Below are positions 1 to 7,563 of a stretch of 9,940 bases of DNA, piece by piece. This stretch comes from an uncultured Paracoccaceae bacterium (GTDB taxonomy: Bacteria; Pseudomonadota; Alphaproteobacteria; Rhodobacterales; Rhodobacteraceae): contig CALHST010000007.1 of assembly GCA_938038825.1 (NCBI GenBank), positions 1-9,940 on the forward strand. The letters are read 5' to 3'. The notes beneath the pieces are model-generated. The model had not been told where the DNA came from. It did no database searches and saw only the letters and a program-made list of their open reading frames with translations. The translations under genes and the position numbers were made by a program. Positions within the stretch are counted from its first letter, which is position 1, and each line of letters starts with the position of its first letter.

Positions 1-1691
1 GTCGCAAGAAAATCAAAGTCGCATCCTTTGTCGGCTTGCTCGATGTGTTTTGCGAACATCCAGCCATAACCCCGTTCATATCGCGGTTTTGGCGGCTGCC
101 ATGCGGCGCGGCGTTCGGCCAATTCGGCATCCGAGAGCTGCACATTCAACGACCGGTTTGGCACGTCCACGTCGATGATGTCTCCGGTCTGTATCAATGC
201 CAAAGGACCACCAACATAAGATTCCGGCGCGACATGCAAAATACAGGCCCCATACGACGTCCCGGACATGCGTGCATCAGACAGCCGCACCATATCACGC
301 AACCCTTGCTTTAGCAGTGCTTTAGGCATCGGAATCATACCCCATTCCGGCATGCCCGGCCCCCCCTTGGGCCCTGCGTTACGCAAGACCAGCACACTGT
401 CCGCAGACATCGGGTAATCTTCGTCGTTTATGATCTTTTTTAGATCAGCATAGCTGTCTGCCACAATGGCTGGGCCTGAATGCGTTTGGAACTTTGGATC
501 CATGGCCGCCGGTTTGATCACAGCACCATCCGGAGCCAAGTTGCCCCGCAACACGGCCAGTGATCCTTCTTCGTAAACGGGATTCGACAAAGGCCGGATC
601 ACATCGTCATTGAAGTTCTTGGCGTTTTGAATGTCATCGCCGAGCGTTTTGCCTGTCACGGTGGTAACCGTGAGATCCAGCTTGTCCCCAAGTTCCTTCA
701 TCAACGCGGGCAAACCCCCGGCGTAATAGAAATCTTCCATCAGGTATTCTGATCCTGACGGGCGGATATTGGCAATCACCGGCGTTGTGCGGCCTATGGC
801 ATCAATGTCATCCAGCCCCAGTGGCACCCCGGCCCTGCGCGACATGGCAATCAAATGAATAATCGCATTTGTGGAACACCCTGTCGCCATCGCAACTGTG
901 ACCGCATTACGCGTTGCGGCCGGTGTGATGATTTTATCCGGCGTCAGATCCTCCCACACCATATCCACAATGCGCCGCCCACAGGCCGTCGCCATGCGCT
1001 TGTGACTGGCATCTGGTGCTGGGATAGAGGATGCGCCGGGAAGCGTCAGGCCAAAACCTTCGGCGATCGACATCATGGTCGAGGCTGTCCCCATAGTCAT
1101 GCAGGTGCCATAAGATCGCGCGATCCCGCCTTGAACGCCTTCCCATTCGGATTTATCGATGTTGCCCGCCCGGCGTTCATCCCAATACTTCCAGACGTCT
1201 GTTCCAGACCCCAATTTTTGCCCCGCATAGTTGCCGCGTAACATGGCCCCGGCTGGCAAAAAGATGAACGGCAGCCCCATGGACACCGCACCCATTACCA
1301 AGGCTGGTGTGGACTTGTCACAACCACCCATCAGGACAACGCCGTCCACCGGATGGCTGCGTAAACCTTCTTCGACTTCCATGGCCCCCAAGTTGCGATA
1401 CAACATCGACGTTGGCTTTAAGAATTGCTCTGCAAAGTCGTGCACGGGCAATTCGGCTGGGGTTGCGCCGGCTTGCAAGATCCCCCGTTTGACCCACTCT
1501 GCCCGGTCTCGAAGATGGTGATGACACGGCGACAAATCGGACCATGTGTTGATGATGGCAATAACGGGCTTGCCCTCCCAATCTTCGCCGGACCAGCCCA
1601 TTTGCATGGCGCGGCTGCGATGGCCCATAGAGCGCAAATCATCTGGCGCAAACCAGCGCGCGGAACGGAGATCTTCGGGTTTTTTGCGCAT
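1..1691 (-). CDS. IlvD/Edd-family dehydratase, probably sugar-acid (L-arabinonate/D-xylonate type); 3' end cut by window edge
   Basis: The frame is open from the ATG at 1691 to the window edge, giving 563 residues. The last ones visible read GCDFDFLA, close to where family members of about 570-580 residues end, so only a short tail is missing. Family members remove water from a sugar acid or dihydroxy acid to give a 2-keto acid, using an iron-sulfur cluster and Mg2+ in the cytoplasm. Cys56 (NTWSDLSPC), Cys124 (GGCDKS) and Cys197 (RSYGTC) fit the three cluster ligands of [2Fe-2S] sugar-acid dehydratases such as Rhizobium L-arabinonate dehydratase. Lys126 would be at the metal site, and Ser476 in SDARMSGTSYG is the likely catalytic base. 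ATGCSTNAIIHL is the conserved C-terminal-half signature. Stops TGA and TAG lie 14-15 codons upstream in frame, so ATG 1691 is the only good start. No clear Shine-Dalgarno is seen. The family is certain. The substrate is inferred, and a role as branched-chain IlvD is less likely. Confidence 0.93.
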   Translation of the reverse strand, partial: MRKKPEDLRSARWFAPDDLRSMGHRSRAMQMGWSGEDWEGKPVIAIINTWSDLSPCHHHLRDRAEWVKRGILQAGATPAELPVHDFAEQFLKPTSMLYRNLGAMEVEEGLRSHPVDGVVLMGGCDKSTPALVMGAVSMGLPFIFLPAGAMLRGNYAGQKLGSGTDVWKYWDERRAGNIDKSEWEGVQGGIARSYGTCMTMGTASTMMSIAEGFGLTLPGASSIPAPDASHKRMATACGRRIVDMVWEDLTPDKIITPAATRNAVTVAMATGCSTNAIIHLIAMSRRAGVPLGLDDIDAIGRTTPVIANIRPSGSEYLMEDFYYAGGLPALMKELGDKLDLTVTTVTGKTLGDDIQNAKNFNDDVIRPLSNPVYEEGSLAVLRGNLAPDGAVIKPAAMDPKFQTHSGPAIVADSYADLKKIINDEDYPMSADSVLVLRNAGPKGGPGMPEWGMIPMPKALLKQGLRDMVRLSDARMSGTSYGACILHVAPESYVGGPLALIQTGDIIDVDVPNRSLNVQLSDAELAERRAAWQPPKPRYERGYGWMFAKHIEQADKGCDFDFLA

Positions 1692-1711
1692 ATCGCGGAT
1701 GATCCAGACAT

Positions 1712-1750
1712 TTGGTGTTGGGGCAAAATTCTATCAAAACCTAACACCAA
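1712..1750. promoter_or_regulatory. Inverted repeat around a promoter-like box upstream of the dehydratase
   Basis: A perfect 8-base inverted repeat, TTGGTGTT at 1712-1719 and AACACCAA at 1743-1750, lies 21 bases upstream of the dehydratase start. The half-sites are 31 bp apart, about three helical turns. Between them, on the minus strand, TAGAAT (1728-1733) matches a sigma-70 -10 box at five of six positions, but no good -35 is found at normal spacing. The arrangement would suit a regulator binding over the promoter. It could also fold as a long-loop hairpin or be chance. No regulator gene is visible nearby to pair with it. Confidence 0.35.
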
Positions 1751-1903
1751 GAGCTTCCCCGCGCCACAGATTCCGCCCCGTTCGCCGGTCCTGTGCACCG
1801 TCAACAATCGCAGTTTTCAAAATCCAGACGCATAGTCTCTCACAATGTCCTGATCCGACGCCATTGCGCTACAATCTGTGGTGGAGTTCTTTTGAGCACT
1901 GCG

Positions 1904-1909
1904 TATAAT
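1904..1909 (+). promoter_or_regulatory. Perfect TATAAT -10 box directly upstream of the histidine kinase start
   Basis: TATAAT ends six bases before the ATG at 1916. If used, transcription would begin at or within a base or two of the start codon, giving a leaderless mRNA. This agrees with the absence of any Shine-Dalgarno sequence before 1916. No convincing -35 hexamer stands 16-18 bp upstream: the 1881-1887 area reads GTGGAGT. The box is also not an extended -10, since the upstream TG is one base too far away. The call is therefore tentative. Confidence 0.4.
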
Positions 1910-1915
1910 TGTTGA

Positions 1916-4681
1916 ATGAAATTGAGAGTACGCACCTATTTGATGTTCGCATTTGCTGTTGCGGCAATGGTGCCTTTGGTTGTTTTTTGGCTGTGGCCAT
2001 ATTCCAGCATTCTAGACAGAAAATATGCAGAAGTGCGTGAGCGCCATCTTTTGATTGCAAACAATCTTGGTGCGGCGATGGAAACCTATCATCGCGATAT
2101 TGTGGTCGCGATAGAAAGCCTTGCGCCATCGATTGCCGAAGGCAAAAGTATCGAGGCCAAACCCATCTTTGCCAACCTTAATTTTCGCCACATCTGCGTA
2201 TTCGACAATAAGTCCGGCACACTCAGCCAGTCCTATTTGGACGAAGACAAAAAGTGCCCGCAAACCATTCCCGCTAATACGCTGTCCTTGTTTGAACAAT
2301 TGGTACCAACGTCCAAGGTGGCAACATCTGGCGTTATGATACCAGATGGCGGCCGACCCCAGATTTTCCTGTTTACGGAAACGGGATCTTCACTTGTGGT
2401 TGCCGCGATTTACACGGATTTCTTTCTTGCTCTGCAAGAACGCATCAGCTTCGGTCGCCTGGGACACGCAGCCATTGTCGATCATAAGGGGCGTGTTCTG
2501 GCACACCCCAGGGAGGAGTGGGTAGCAACAGCGCATGATATGTCACAATTACCGCCAGTGCGCCGCATGATCGCTGGCGAAACTGGTGTGGAAACCTTTA
2601 TGTCCCCTGCACTTTCGCTTGACATGATCGCCGGATTTACCGCGGTGCCGGGTCCAGGATGGGGTGTTATGGTGCCCCAACCCATTCGTGAATTCGAAGA
2701 CGCCGCGCACGCATTTAACCGGGACGCTCTGATCATATTGTCCATCGGCCTCGTGCTGTCTCTGCTCTTGGCTGCCTCTGTTTCAAACCTGTTTTCCGGG
2801 AAAATTGAAGATATTGAAAATCAGGTTCACAATGTCCGCAAGGGCAGACTGTTACCTGCCAAAAAAATCACGTCCGAGGTTATTGGGATACGCGAACTGA
2901 GTGCGCTTAGAGACGGCGTTGACACAATGGCGCGAACCACCATTCAGGCCCGCGAAGACAGTCTGAAGCATACTCAAGAACTGGAAGACGCCAATGCGTT
3001 GTTACGTCGTGAAATCGACGACCGCGAAATTGCAGAAGCACAGCGCGCACGCAGCGAAGCACGCTTTCAGGGAATGTTCGATAATGCCCCCATCCCCATT
3101 CGGGAAGAAGACTTTTCCGAGGTCAAAAAGGCCATTGATGCTTTGGGCATAAAAGACCCCAAGCAGTTTGAAGAGTACTTGAACGATAACCCCGGTTTCA
3201 TCCGCGCATGTGGTGACAAGGTGATTGTGCTGAACGCAAACCGGGCCTCTGTTGCGCTGCACAAATTTCCCGACAAGGCGCAGATGCTGACGCAGGTTGC
3301 GACCCCACTTAGTCCCGAGTCCTTTGAGATCCTGCGGCAGATTCTTGTTGTTATCCACTCGGGCGAAACCAAGCTGTCCTATCAGGTCCCAATTTATCCC
3401 ATAAGCGGCGAAATGCGCCACATGCAAGCCGCATGGATGGTGCTGCCCGGGCATGAAAACACCTATCGCCGGATCTTGTTATCGTCCATTGACCTGACAG
3501 AGCGGGTCAAATCAGAAAAACGGTTGCACAAAGCTCAGAAGATGGAGGCGGTCGGTCAGTTGACCGGCGGTATCGCGCATGATTTCAACAATCTGTTGAC
3601 AGTTATCGGTGGCAATGTCGATCTGATCCAAGAAGACATTTCCCATGCGGCAGATTACGTACAGCCGATCCAATCTGCGGTGGCGCGTGGCAGTGAACTT
3701 ACTCAGCGTTTGCTTGCCTTTTCTCGACAACAACCTTTAACGCCTAAGGTCATTGATCTGATTGATCTGATCACCGAAATGACCGAACTGCTTAGGCGCA
3801 CCTTGGGAGAGGACGTTGAGGTCAAATTCCACCATGATCCAGACCTTTGGGCCACCCTTGCCGATCCAAATCAGGTCGAAAACGCGCTGTTAAACCTGGG
3901 ATTAAATGCCCGTGATGCCATGCCCGTGGGCGGAACCTTGTCTATCGAATGCCAAAATGTGCAGGTATCGGGCCGAGATGCAGACGAAATGGAGGATGGC
4001 GATTACGTCATGATTTCCGTCTCTGACAACGGCACAGGTATGCCGCCCAAAGTTGCCTCACATGCTTTCGAACCCTTCTTTACGACAAAAGCTGTGGGCA
4101 AAGGCAGCGGGCTGGGATTGTCGATGGTGTATGGGTTTGCAAAACAGTCCAAAGGGCATGCCGACATCGAAAGCACACCAGGCCAAGGCACGACGATCAG
4201 GGTGTATCTGCCGCGTGGGATTGCCCAGTCTGAACAAATCACGCGATCAATTCCGGCTTTGGATTTTCCAAAAGGCGACGGGCAAAGTGTTCTTGTGCTG
4301 GAAGATCAGGACGACGTGCGCACCTATTTGATCCGTCTTCTGGAGCTCATGGGGTATACACCCCTTCCCGCCCGGAACGCGTATGAAGCCCAAGGTTTGC
4401 TGAAAATTCATTCCGATATTCGTGTCGCAGTCTGTGACATCATGATGCCCGGCGGAATGAGCGGAACAGAATTTGCCGCACAGGTCATGGAAAACGATCC
4501 CGACTTTAAGGTGATCTTCATTTCGGGACACACACCCGAGCATTCCATCGCCACAGACAGTATCTTGCAAGACTGCGTATTGCTGACCAAACCGTTTGAC
4601 TCGCGCCTTTTGGGCGAGCTGCTGCATCGTTATGTCAGGTCTCAAAGCACGGATTATGTCGTCTCTGCAACGCCGACGTGA
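1916..4681 (+). CDS. Membrane-bound hybrid sensor histidine kinase (Cache-HAMP-PAS-HisKA-HATPase-REC)
   Basis: 921 residues. One membrane helix (about 8-28) and a second (about 271-292) flank a periplasmic region of about 240 residues. Its second half (GRLGHAAIVDHKGRVLAHP, then GWGVMVPQP) is typical of a dCache ligand sensor. HAMP and a charged coiled coil follow (about 293-380), then a PAS-like domain (about 381-530). The HisKA H-box GGIAHDFNNLL puts the phosphoacceptor at His555. The ATPase domain shows the N-box NALLNLGLNARDAM (656-669), DNGTG (704-708), FEPFFTTK (718-725) and GKGSGLGL (728-735). The C-terminal receiver (about 790-907) has acidic pocket Glu796/Asp797, phosphoacceptor Asp841 in CDIMMPGGMSG, Ser870 and Lys892. 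All key residues are present, so the protein should be active. An in-frame TGA (1913-1915) directly precedes ATG 1916, so the start is there or at Met10. No Shine-Dalgarno is seen at 1916. No partner regulator is in the window and the signal is unknown. The gene converges on ugpC with a 24-base gap and no obvious terminator. Confidence 0.95.
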   Translation: MKLRVRTYLMFAFAVAAMVPLVVFWLWPYSSILDRKYAEVRERHLLIANNLGAAMETYHRDIVVAIESLAPSIAEGKSIEAKPIFANLNFRHICVFDNKSGTLSQSYLDEDKKCPQTIPANTLSLFEQLVPTSKVATSGVMIPDGGRPQIFLFTETGSSLVVAAIYTDFFLALQERISFGRLGHAAIVDHKGRVLAHPREEWVATAHDMSQLPPVRRMIAGETGVETFMSPALSLDMIAGFTAVPGPGWGVMVPQPIREFEDAAHAFNRDALIILSIGLVLSLLLAASVSNLFSGKIEDIENQVHNVRKGRLLPAKKITSEVIGIRELSALRDGVDTMARTTIQAREDSLKHTQELEDANALLRREIDDREIAEAQRARSEARFQGMFDNAPIPIREEDFSEVKKAIDALGIKDPKQFEEYLNDNPGFIRACGDKVIVLNANRASVALHKFPDKAQMLTQVATPLSPESFEILRQILVVIHSGETKLSYQVPIYPISGEMRHMQAAWMVLPGHENTYRRILLSSIDLTERVKSEKRLHKAQKMEAVGQLTGGIAHDFNNLLTVIGGNVDLIQEDISHAADYVQPIQSAVARGSELTQRLLAFSRQQPLTPKVIDLIDLITEMTELLRRTLGEDVEVKFHHDPDLWATLADPNQVENALLNLGLNARDAMPVGGTLSIECQNVQVSGRDADEMEDGDYVMISVSDNGTGMPPKVASHAFEPFFTTKAVGKGSGLGLSMVYGFAKQSKGHADIESTPGQGTTIRVYLPRGIAQSEQITRSIPALDFPKGDGQSVLVLEDQDDVRTYLIRLLELMGYTPLPARNAYEAQGLLKIHSDIRVAVCDIMMPGGMSGTEFAAQVMENDPDFKVIFISGHTPEHSIATDSILQDCVLLTKPFDSRLLGELLHRYVRSQSTDYVVSATPT

Positions 4682-4705
4682 CTCTGTGATACCCGGTTCG
4701 CCACA

Positions 4706-5764
4706 CTAGGGCGCCGTGCGCCGTAACCCAGTATCTGCATCAAACAAATGGGCTTGGCCGGGCTGGACAGAAAAGCGATGGTCCGGGGCGCTGCCGCTCA
4801 GCACATGGACCCCTTGCAAGCTTGCCGTGAAGCTTTCGCCAGATCCGATAAGGTCCCCGTGCAGCAAAGTGTTTGCGCCCAAAGGTTCTGCCATTTTGAC
4901 ATGCACATGGATCGGACCGTTTCGATCAACCACCAAATGTTCCGGGCGCACGCCAAATTTGACAGGGCCGTCTGCGCCTATAGCCGCCGCGACGGTTGTA
5001 TCACCAACAATGACCTGCCCACCGGAAACAGTTGCATCAACAATATTCATGGCTGGGCTGCCGATAAACTGCGCAGCAAACAAGGTTCGCGGCGTTTCGT
5101 ACACCTCTAACGGCGTGCCGATTTGTTCCGCCACACCGCCGTTCATCACGATCATACGGTCCGCCATGGTCATCGCTTCGACCTGATCGTGGGTCACATA
5201 CAGCGCCGTAATACCAAGTTTGGATTGCAGCTCCTTGATCTCAAGCCGCATCTGAACCCGAAGCTTTGCGTCCAAGTTTGACAAGGGTTCATCAAACAAG
5301 AACACCGCCGGCTCGCGCACAATGGCCCGTCCCATGGCAACCCGTTGGCGCTGACCGCCTGACAGTTGTTTGGGTTTACGATCCAGCAGTGGTTCCAACT
5401 GCAACAGGCGTGCGGCCTCGACAACCTTTGCATCAATCGCGTCTTTGGCAAGACCCGCAATCTTCAGTCCATAGCCCATGTTCTTGCGCACAGACATATG
5501 CGGGTACAAAGCATAGTTCTGAAAGACCATCGCGATGTCTCGGTCCATGGGTTCCTTGTCGTTGGCCCGCTCGCCCCCGATAAACACATCGCCTTCGGAC
5601 ACTGATTCAAGACCCGCCACCATGCGCAGCAATGTGGATTTCCCACAGCCTGACGGCCCCACAATCACAATGAACTCGCCATCTGCTATATCCGTGGAAA
5701 TGCCGTGGATCACGTCTGTGGCGCCAAAGCTTTTCTTGATGTTGTTCAGGGAAACCGTCGCCAT
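4706..5764 (-). CDS. ugpC: sn-glycerol-3-phosphate ABC importer, ATP-binding protein UgpC
   Basis: 352 residues, the normal length of the MalK/UgpC class of sugar-import ATPases. It forms a cytoplasmic dimer that drives uptake through UgpA and UgpE. Visible motifs in order are Walker A GPSGCGKST (36-44), Q-loop Gln82 in FQNYALYPHMS, signature LSGGQRQR (134-141), Walker B VFLFDEP (154-160) with catalytic Glu159, D-loop SNLDAKLR, and switch His192 in YVTHDQ. The C-terminal part from about 240 (GSPAMNIVDA, then FGVRPEHL) is the TOBE/OB regulatory domain found in MalK-type proteins. It starts three bases after the ugpE stop, with GAGAAG as a likely ribosome binding site inside the end of ugpE. 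It is the last gene of the operon. No ugpQ phosphodiesterase gene follows, because the next gene is the convergent kinase. The ATPase alone could serve other sugar importers; the ugp assignment rests on its three partners. Confidence 0.95.
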   Translation of the reverse strand: MATVSLNNIKKSFGATDVIHGISTDIADGEFIVIVGPSGCGKSTLLRMVAGLESVSEGDVFIGGERANDKEPMDRDIAMVFQNYALYPHMSVRKNMGYGLKIAGLAKDAIDAKVVEAARLLQLEPLLDRKPKQLSGGQRQRVAMGRAIVREPAVFLFDEPLSNLDAKLRVQMRLEIKELQSKLGITALYVTHDQVEAMTMADRMIVMNGGVAEQIGTPLEVYETPRTLFAAQFIGSPAMNIVDATVSGGQVIVGDTTVAAAIGADGPVKFGVRPEHLVVDRNGPIHVHVKMAEPLGANTLLHGDLIGSGESFTASLQGVHVLSGSAPDHRFSVQPGQAHLFDADTGLRRTAP

Positions 5765-5767
5765 GTC

Positions 5768-6625
5768 TTACTTCTCGCTATCTACAAGGCCGCGAATAAA
5801 CAGCCGTTGCATGCTGACCACGACAATCACCGGAGGGATCATCGCAAGAATTGAGGTTGCCATAATCACAGGCCAGTCCGCCACATCATCCCCCGACGGG
5901 AACATCTGTTTGATGCCCATCACAATGGTATTCATTTCGGGATCCGTGGTGATCAACAGCGGCCACAGATATTGGTTCCAGCCATAGATAAACAGGATCA
6001 CGAACAACGCCGCCACATTGGTCCGGCTCATCGGGACGACAATATCCCAAAAGAACCGCATGGGACGCGCACCATCGACGCGGGCCGCTTCGGCCAGTTC
6101 ATCCGGGATGGTCAGGAAGAACTGGCGAAACAGGAAAGTTGCTGTGGCAGACGCGATCAATGGCAAGATCAAACCGCCATAACTGTTCAGCATCCCAAAG
6201 CCTGCCACCACTTCGAACGTGGGCACGATCCGCACCTCGACTGGCAGCATCAGCGTGATGAAAATCATCCAGAAGAACACATTGCGACCCGGAAAGCGAA
6301 AATAGACAATGGCAAATGCGGATAAAAGCGAAATGATGATTTTGCCAACCGCAATGCCAATTGCCATCACCATGCTGTTGAACAGCATCGTTGTGACTGG
6401 CACGTTGACCCCGGAAAACAGCGCCTTGCTGTAGTTTTCCCAGAACTGATCCCCCGGCCATATGGGCATCGGGGGTGAGACAATTTCCGGCTGGCTCACA
6501 GTGGATGCCACAAACGCCAGCCAGATCGGGAAAAAGATCACCAGAACACCAAGGATCATAAAGACATGCGTCAACCACAGGCCTGCCCCGCGTTTTTCGA
6601 CCATGCCGTGGACGTCGCGCGCCAT
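5768..6625 (-). CDS. ugpE: sn-glycerol-3-phosphate ABC importer, permease UgpE
   Basis: 285 residues, very close in length and sequence to enterobacterial UgpE as I recall it. Long identical stretches include FFWMIFITLMLPVEVRI, ASATATFLFRQFF, FIYGWNQYLWPLLI and the C-terminal RGLVDSEK. It is one of the two inner-membrane subunits forming the translocation channel, with about six hydrophobic helices (first at about 19-40). The cytoplasmic EAA loop that docks onto UgpC is at about 176-196 (DELAEAARVDGARPMR, with the conserved Gly185). Its ATG overlaps the ugpA stop by one base (TGATG), suggesting translational coupling, and ugpC begins three bases after its stop. MetI-like permeases of other sugar importers share the fold, but the local matches favour UgpE specifically. 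Confidence 0.96.
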   Translation of the reverse strand: MARDVHGMVEKRGAGLWLTHVFMILGVLVIFFPIWLAFVASTVSQPEIVSPPMPIWPGDQFWENYSKALFSGVNVPVTTMLFNSMVMAIGIAVGKIIISLLSAFAIVYFRFPGRNVFFWMIFITLMLPVEVRIVPTFEVVAGFGMLNSYGGLILPLIASATATFLFRQFFLTIPDELAEAARVDGARPMRFFWDIVVPMSRTNVAALFVILFIYGWNQYLWPLLITTDPEMNTIVMGIKQMFPSGDDVADWPVIMATSILAMIPPVIVVVSMQRLFIRGLVDSEK

Positions 6626-7506
6626 CAGTAATGCACCCGCTTTTCGATGAACTTGAACTGCACAACGGTCAACATCCCAACCACGAACAACAAGATCACA
6701 GATTGCGCCGCCGAAGACCCAAGATCCTGCCCCACAAACCCGTCTGAAAACACCTTATAGACAAGGATGGTCGTGGTTTGCTGCGGCCCGCCGGCGGTAA
6801 TGGTGTGGATCACGCCAAACGTTTCAAAGAAAGCATAGACAATGTTGACCACCAGCAGAAAGAACGTGGTAGGCGACAACAGCGGCAACACAATGGTCCA
6901 GAACCGCCGCCAAAAGCGCGCACCATCAATTGCGGCGGCTTCGATCACGGATCGTGGGACAGCTTGAAGGGCTGCAAAGAAGAACAGGAAGTTATAGCTG
7001 ATCCGTCCCCAGGCTGACGCGACAACCACTAACCCCATGGCTTCGCCTCCGTTCAGGACGTGGTTCCAATCATACCCCAGCTGGCCAAGATACCATGACA
7101 CCACCCCAACCCGGGTGTTGAACATGAACAGCCACAAAACCCCAGCAATTGCTGGCGCCACGGCATAAGGCCAAATCAGCATGGTGCGATAAACGCCTGA
7201 TCCTTTGATCAACCGGTCCGCCAGAACTGCAAGGAACAGCGCCGGGATCATCGAACATAAGGTCACAAGCAGCGAAAAGATGGCCGTTGTGACGAACGAG
7301 GCCCGGTAGAATTTATCAGACAGCAGGAATTCAAAATTGCCCAAGCCCACAAACTTCATCGACAACCCAAAGGGGTCCGGAATGAACAGGGATTGCCAGA
7401 TGGCCTGCGCTGCGGGGTAGAAAAAGAAAACAACGGAAATGATCAATTGCGGTGCAATTAACAGCAGCGGCAAGCGCCAACCGCGAAATGTCACGCGTTT
7501 TTCCAT
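6625..7506 (-). CDS. ugpA: sn-glycerol-3-phosphate ABC importer, permease UgpA
   Basis: 293 residues, the usual length of UgpA. It is the second channel subunit, pairing with UgpE in the inner membrane. Family landmarks include RLPLLLIAPQLIISVVFF near the N-terminus, WPYAVAPAIAGVLWLFMFN (112-130), ISYNFLFFFAALQ (169-181), and the C-terminal SSAAQSVILLF followed by LTVVQFKFIEKRVHY. The EAA loop is EAAAIDGA (189-196, Gly195) after VPRSVI, the contact point for UgpC. The start at 7506 is supported by a purine-rich site, AGGGGGG (7510-7516 on the minus strand), three bases upstream of the ATG. The gene lies 57 bases downstream of the ugpB stop, with a strong hairpin in the gap, and overlaps ugpE by one base. 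Confidence 0.96.
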   Translation of the reverse strand: MEKRVTFRGWRLPLLLIAPQLIISVVFFFYPAAQAIWQSLFIPDPFGLSMKFVGLGNFEFLLSDKFYRASFVTTAIFSLLVTLCSMIPALFLAVLADRLIKGSGVYRTMLIWPYAVAPAIAGVLWLFMFNTRVGVVSWYLGQLGYDWNHVLNGGEAMGLVVVASAWGRISYNFLFFFAALQAVPRSVIEAAAIDGARFWRRFWTIVLPLLSPTTFFLLVVNIVYAFFETFGVIHTITAGGPQQTTTILVYKVFSDGFVGQDLGSSAAQSVILLFVVGMLTVVQFKFIEKRVHY

Positions 7507-7527
7507 TGTCCCCCCTCGTGTTTTCGT

Positions 7528-7551
7528 CAGGCGGGCCCGAAGACCCGCCTG
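7528..7551 (-). terminator. Intercistronic hairpin between ugpB and ugpA (stabiliser or partial attenuator)
   Basis: CAGGCGGG and CCCGCCTG form a perfect 8-bp GC-rich stem with an 8-base loop (TCTTCGGG on the transcribed strand). It sits 12 bases past the ugpB stop. No run of T follows (the next bases are ACGAAAACAC), so it is not a standard intrinsic terminator for the whole operon. A hairpin straight after the binding-protein gene is a known arrangement in ABC operons, where it protects the upstream mRNA from 3' exonucleases and keeps binding protein in excess over permease. That role here is inferred. Confidence 0.6.
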
Positions 7552-7563
7552 CGTGTCGTGTGC

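Noticed and set aside
934..1807. Several short minus-strand open frames within the dehydratase region, which could suggest a broken gene
   Set aside because: They are out-of-frame shadows. The true minus-strand frame reads open from 1691 to the window edge, and I checked the frame register at positions spread along it (start, Cys124, Cys197, Cys272, C-terminus), so there is no sign of a frameshift.
1425..1908. Plus-strand open frames of 120-136 codons at the 5' end of the dehydratase
   Set aside because: They are antisense to conserved dehydratase residues and have no ribosome binding site or family resemblance.
3752..3769. Tandem 9-base repeat ATTGATCTG x2 in the kinase
   Set aside because: It encodes IDLIDL within a normal helical part of the kinase core; two short copies in coding sequence are not a repeat element.
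4710..4722. GGCGC-CGT-GCGCC hairpin at the ugpC/kinase convergence
   Set aside because: Five-bp stem with a three-base loop and no T-run on either strand, largely inside ugpC; too weak to call a terminator.
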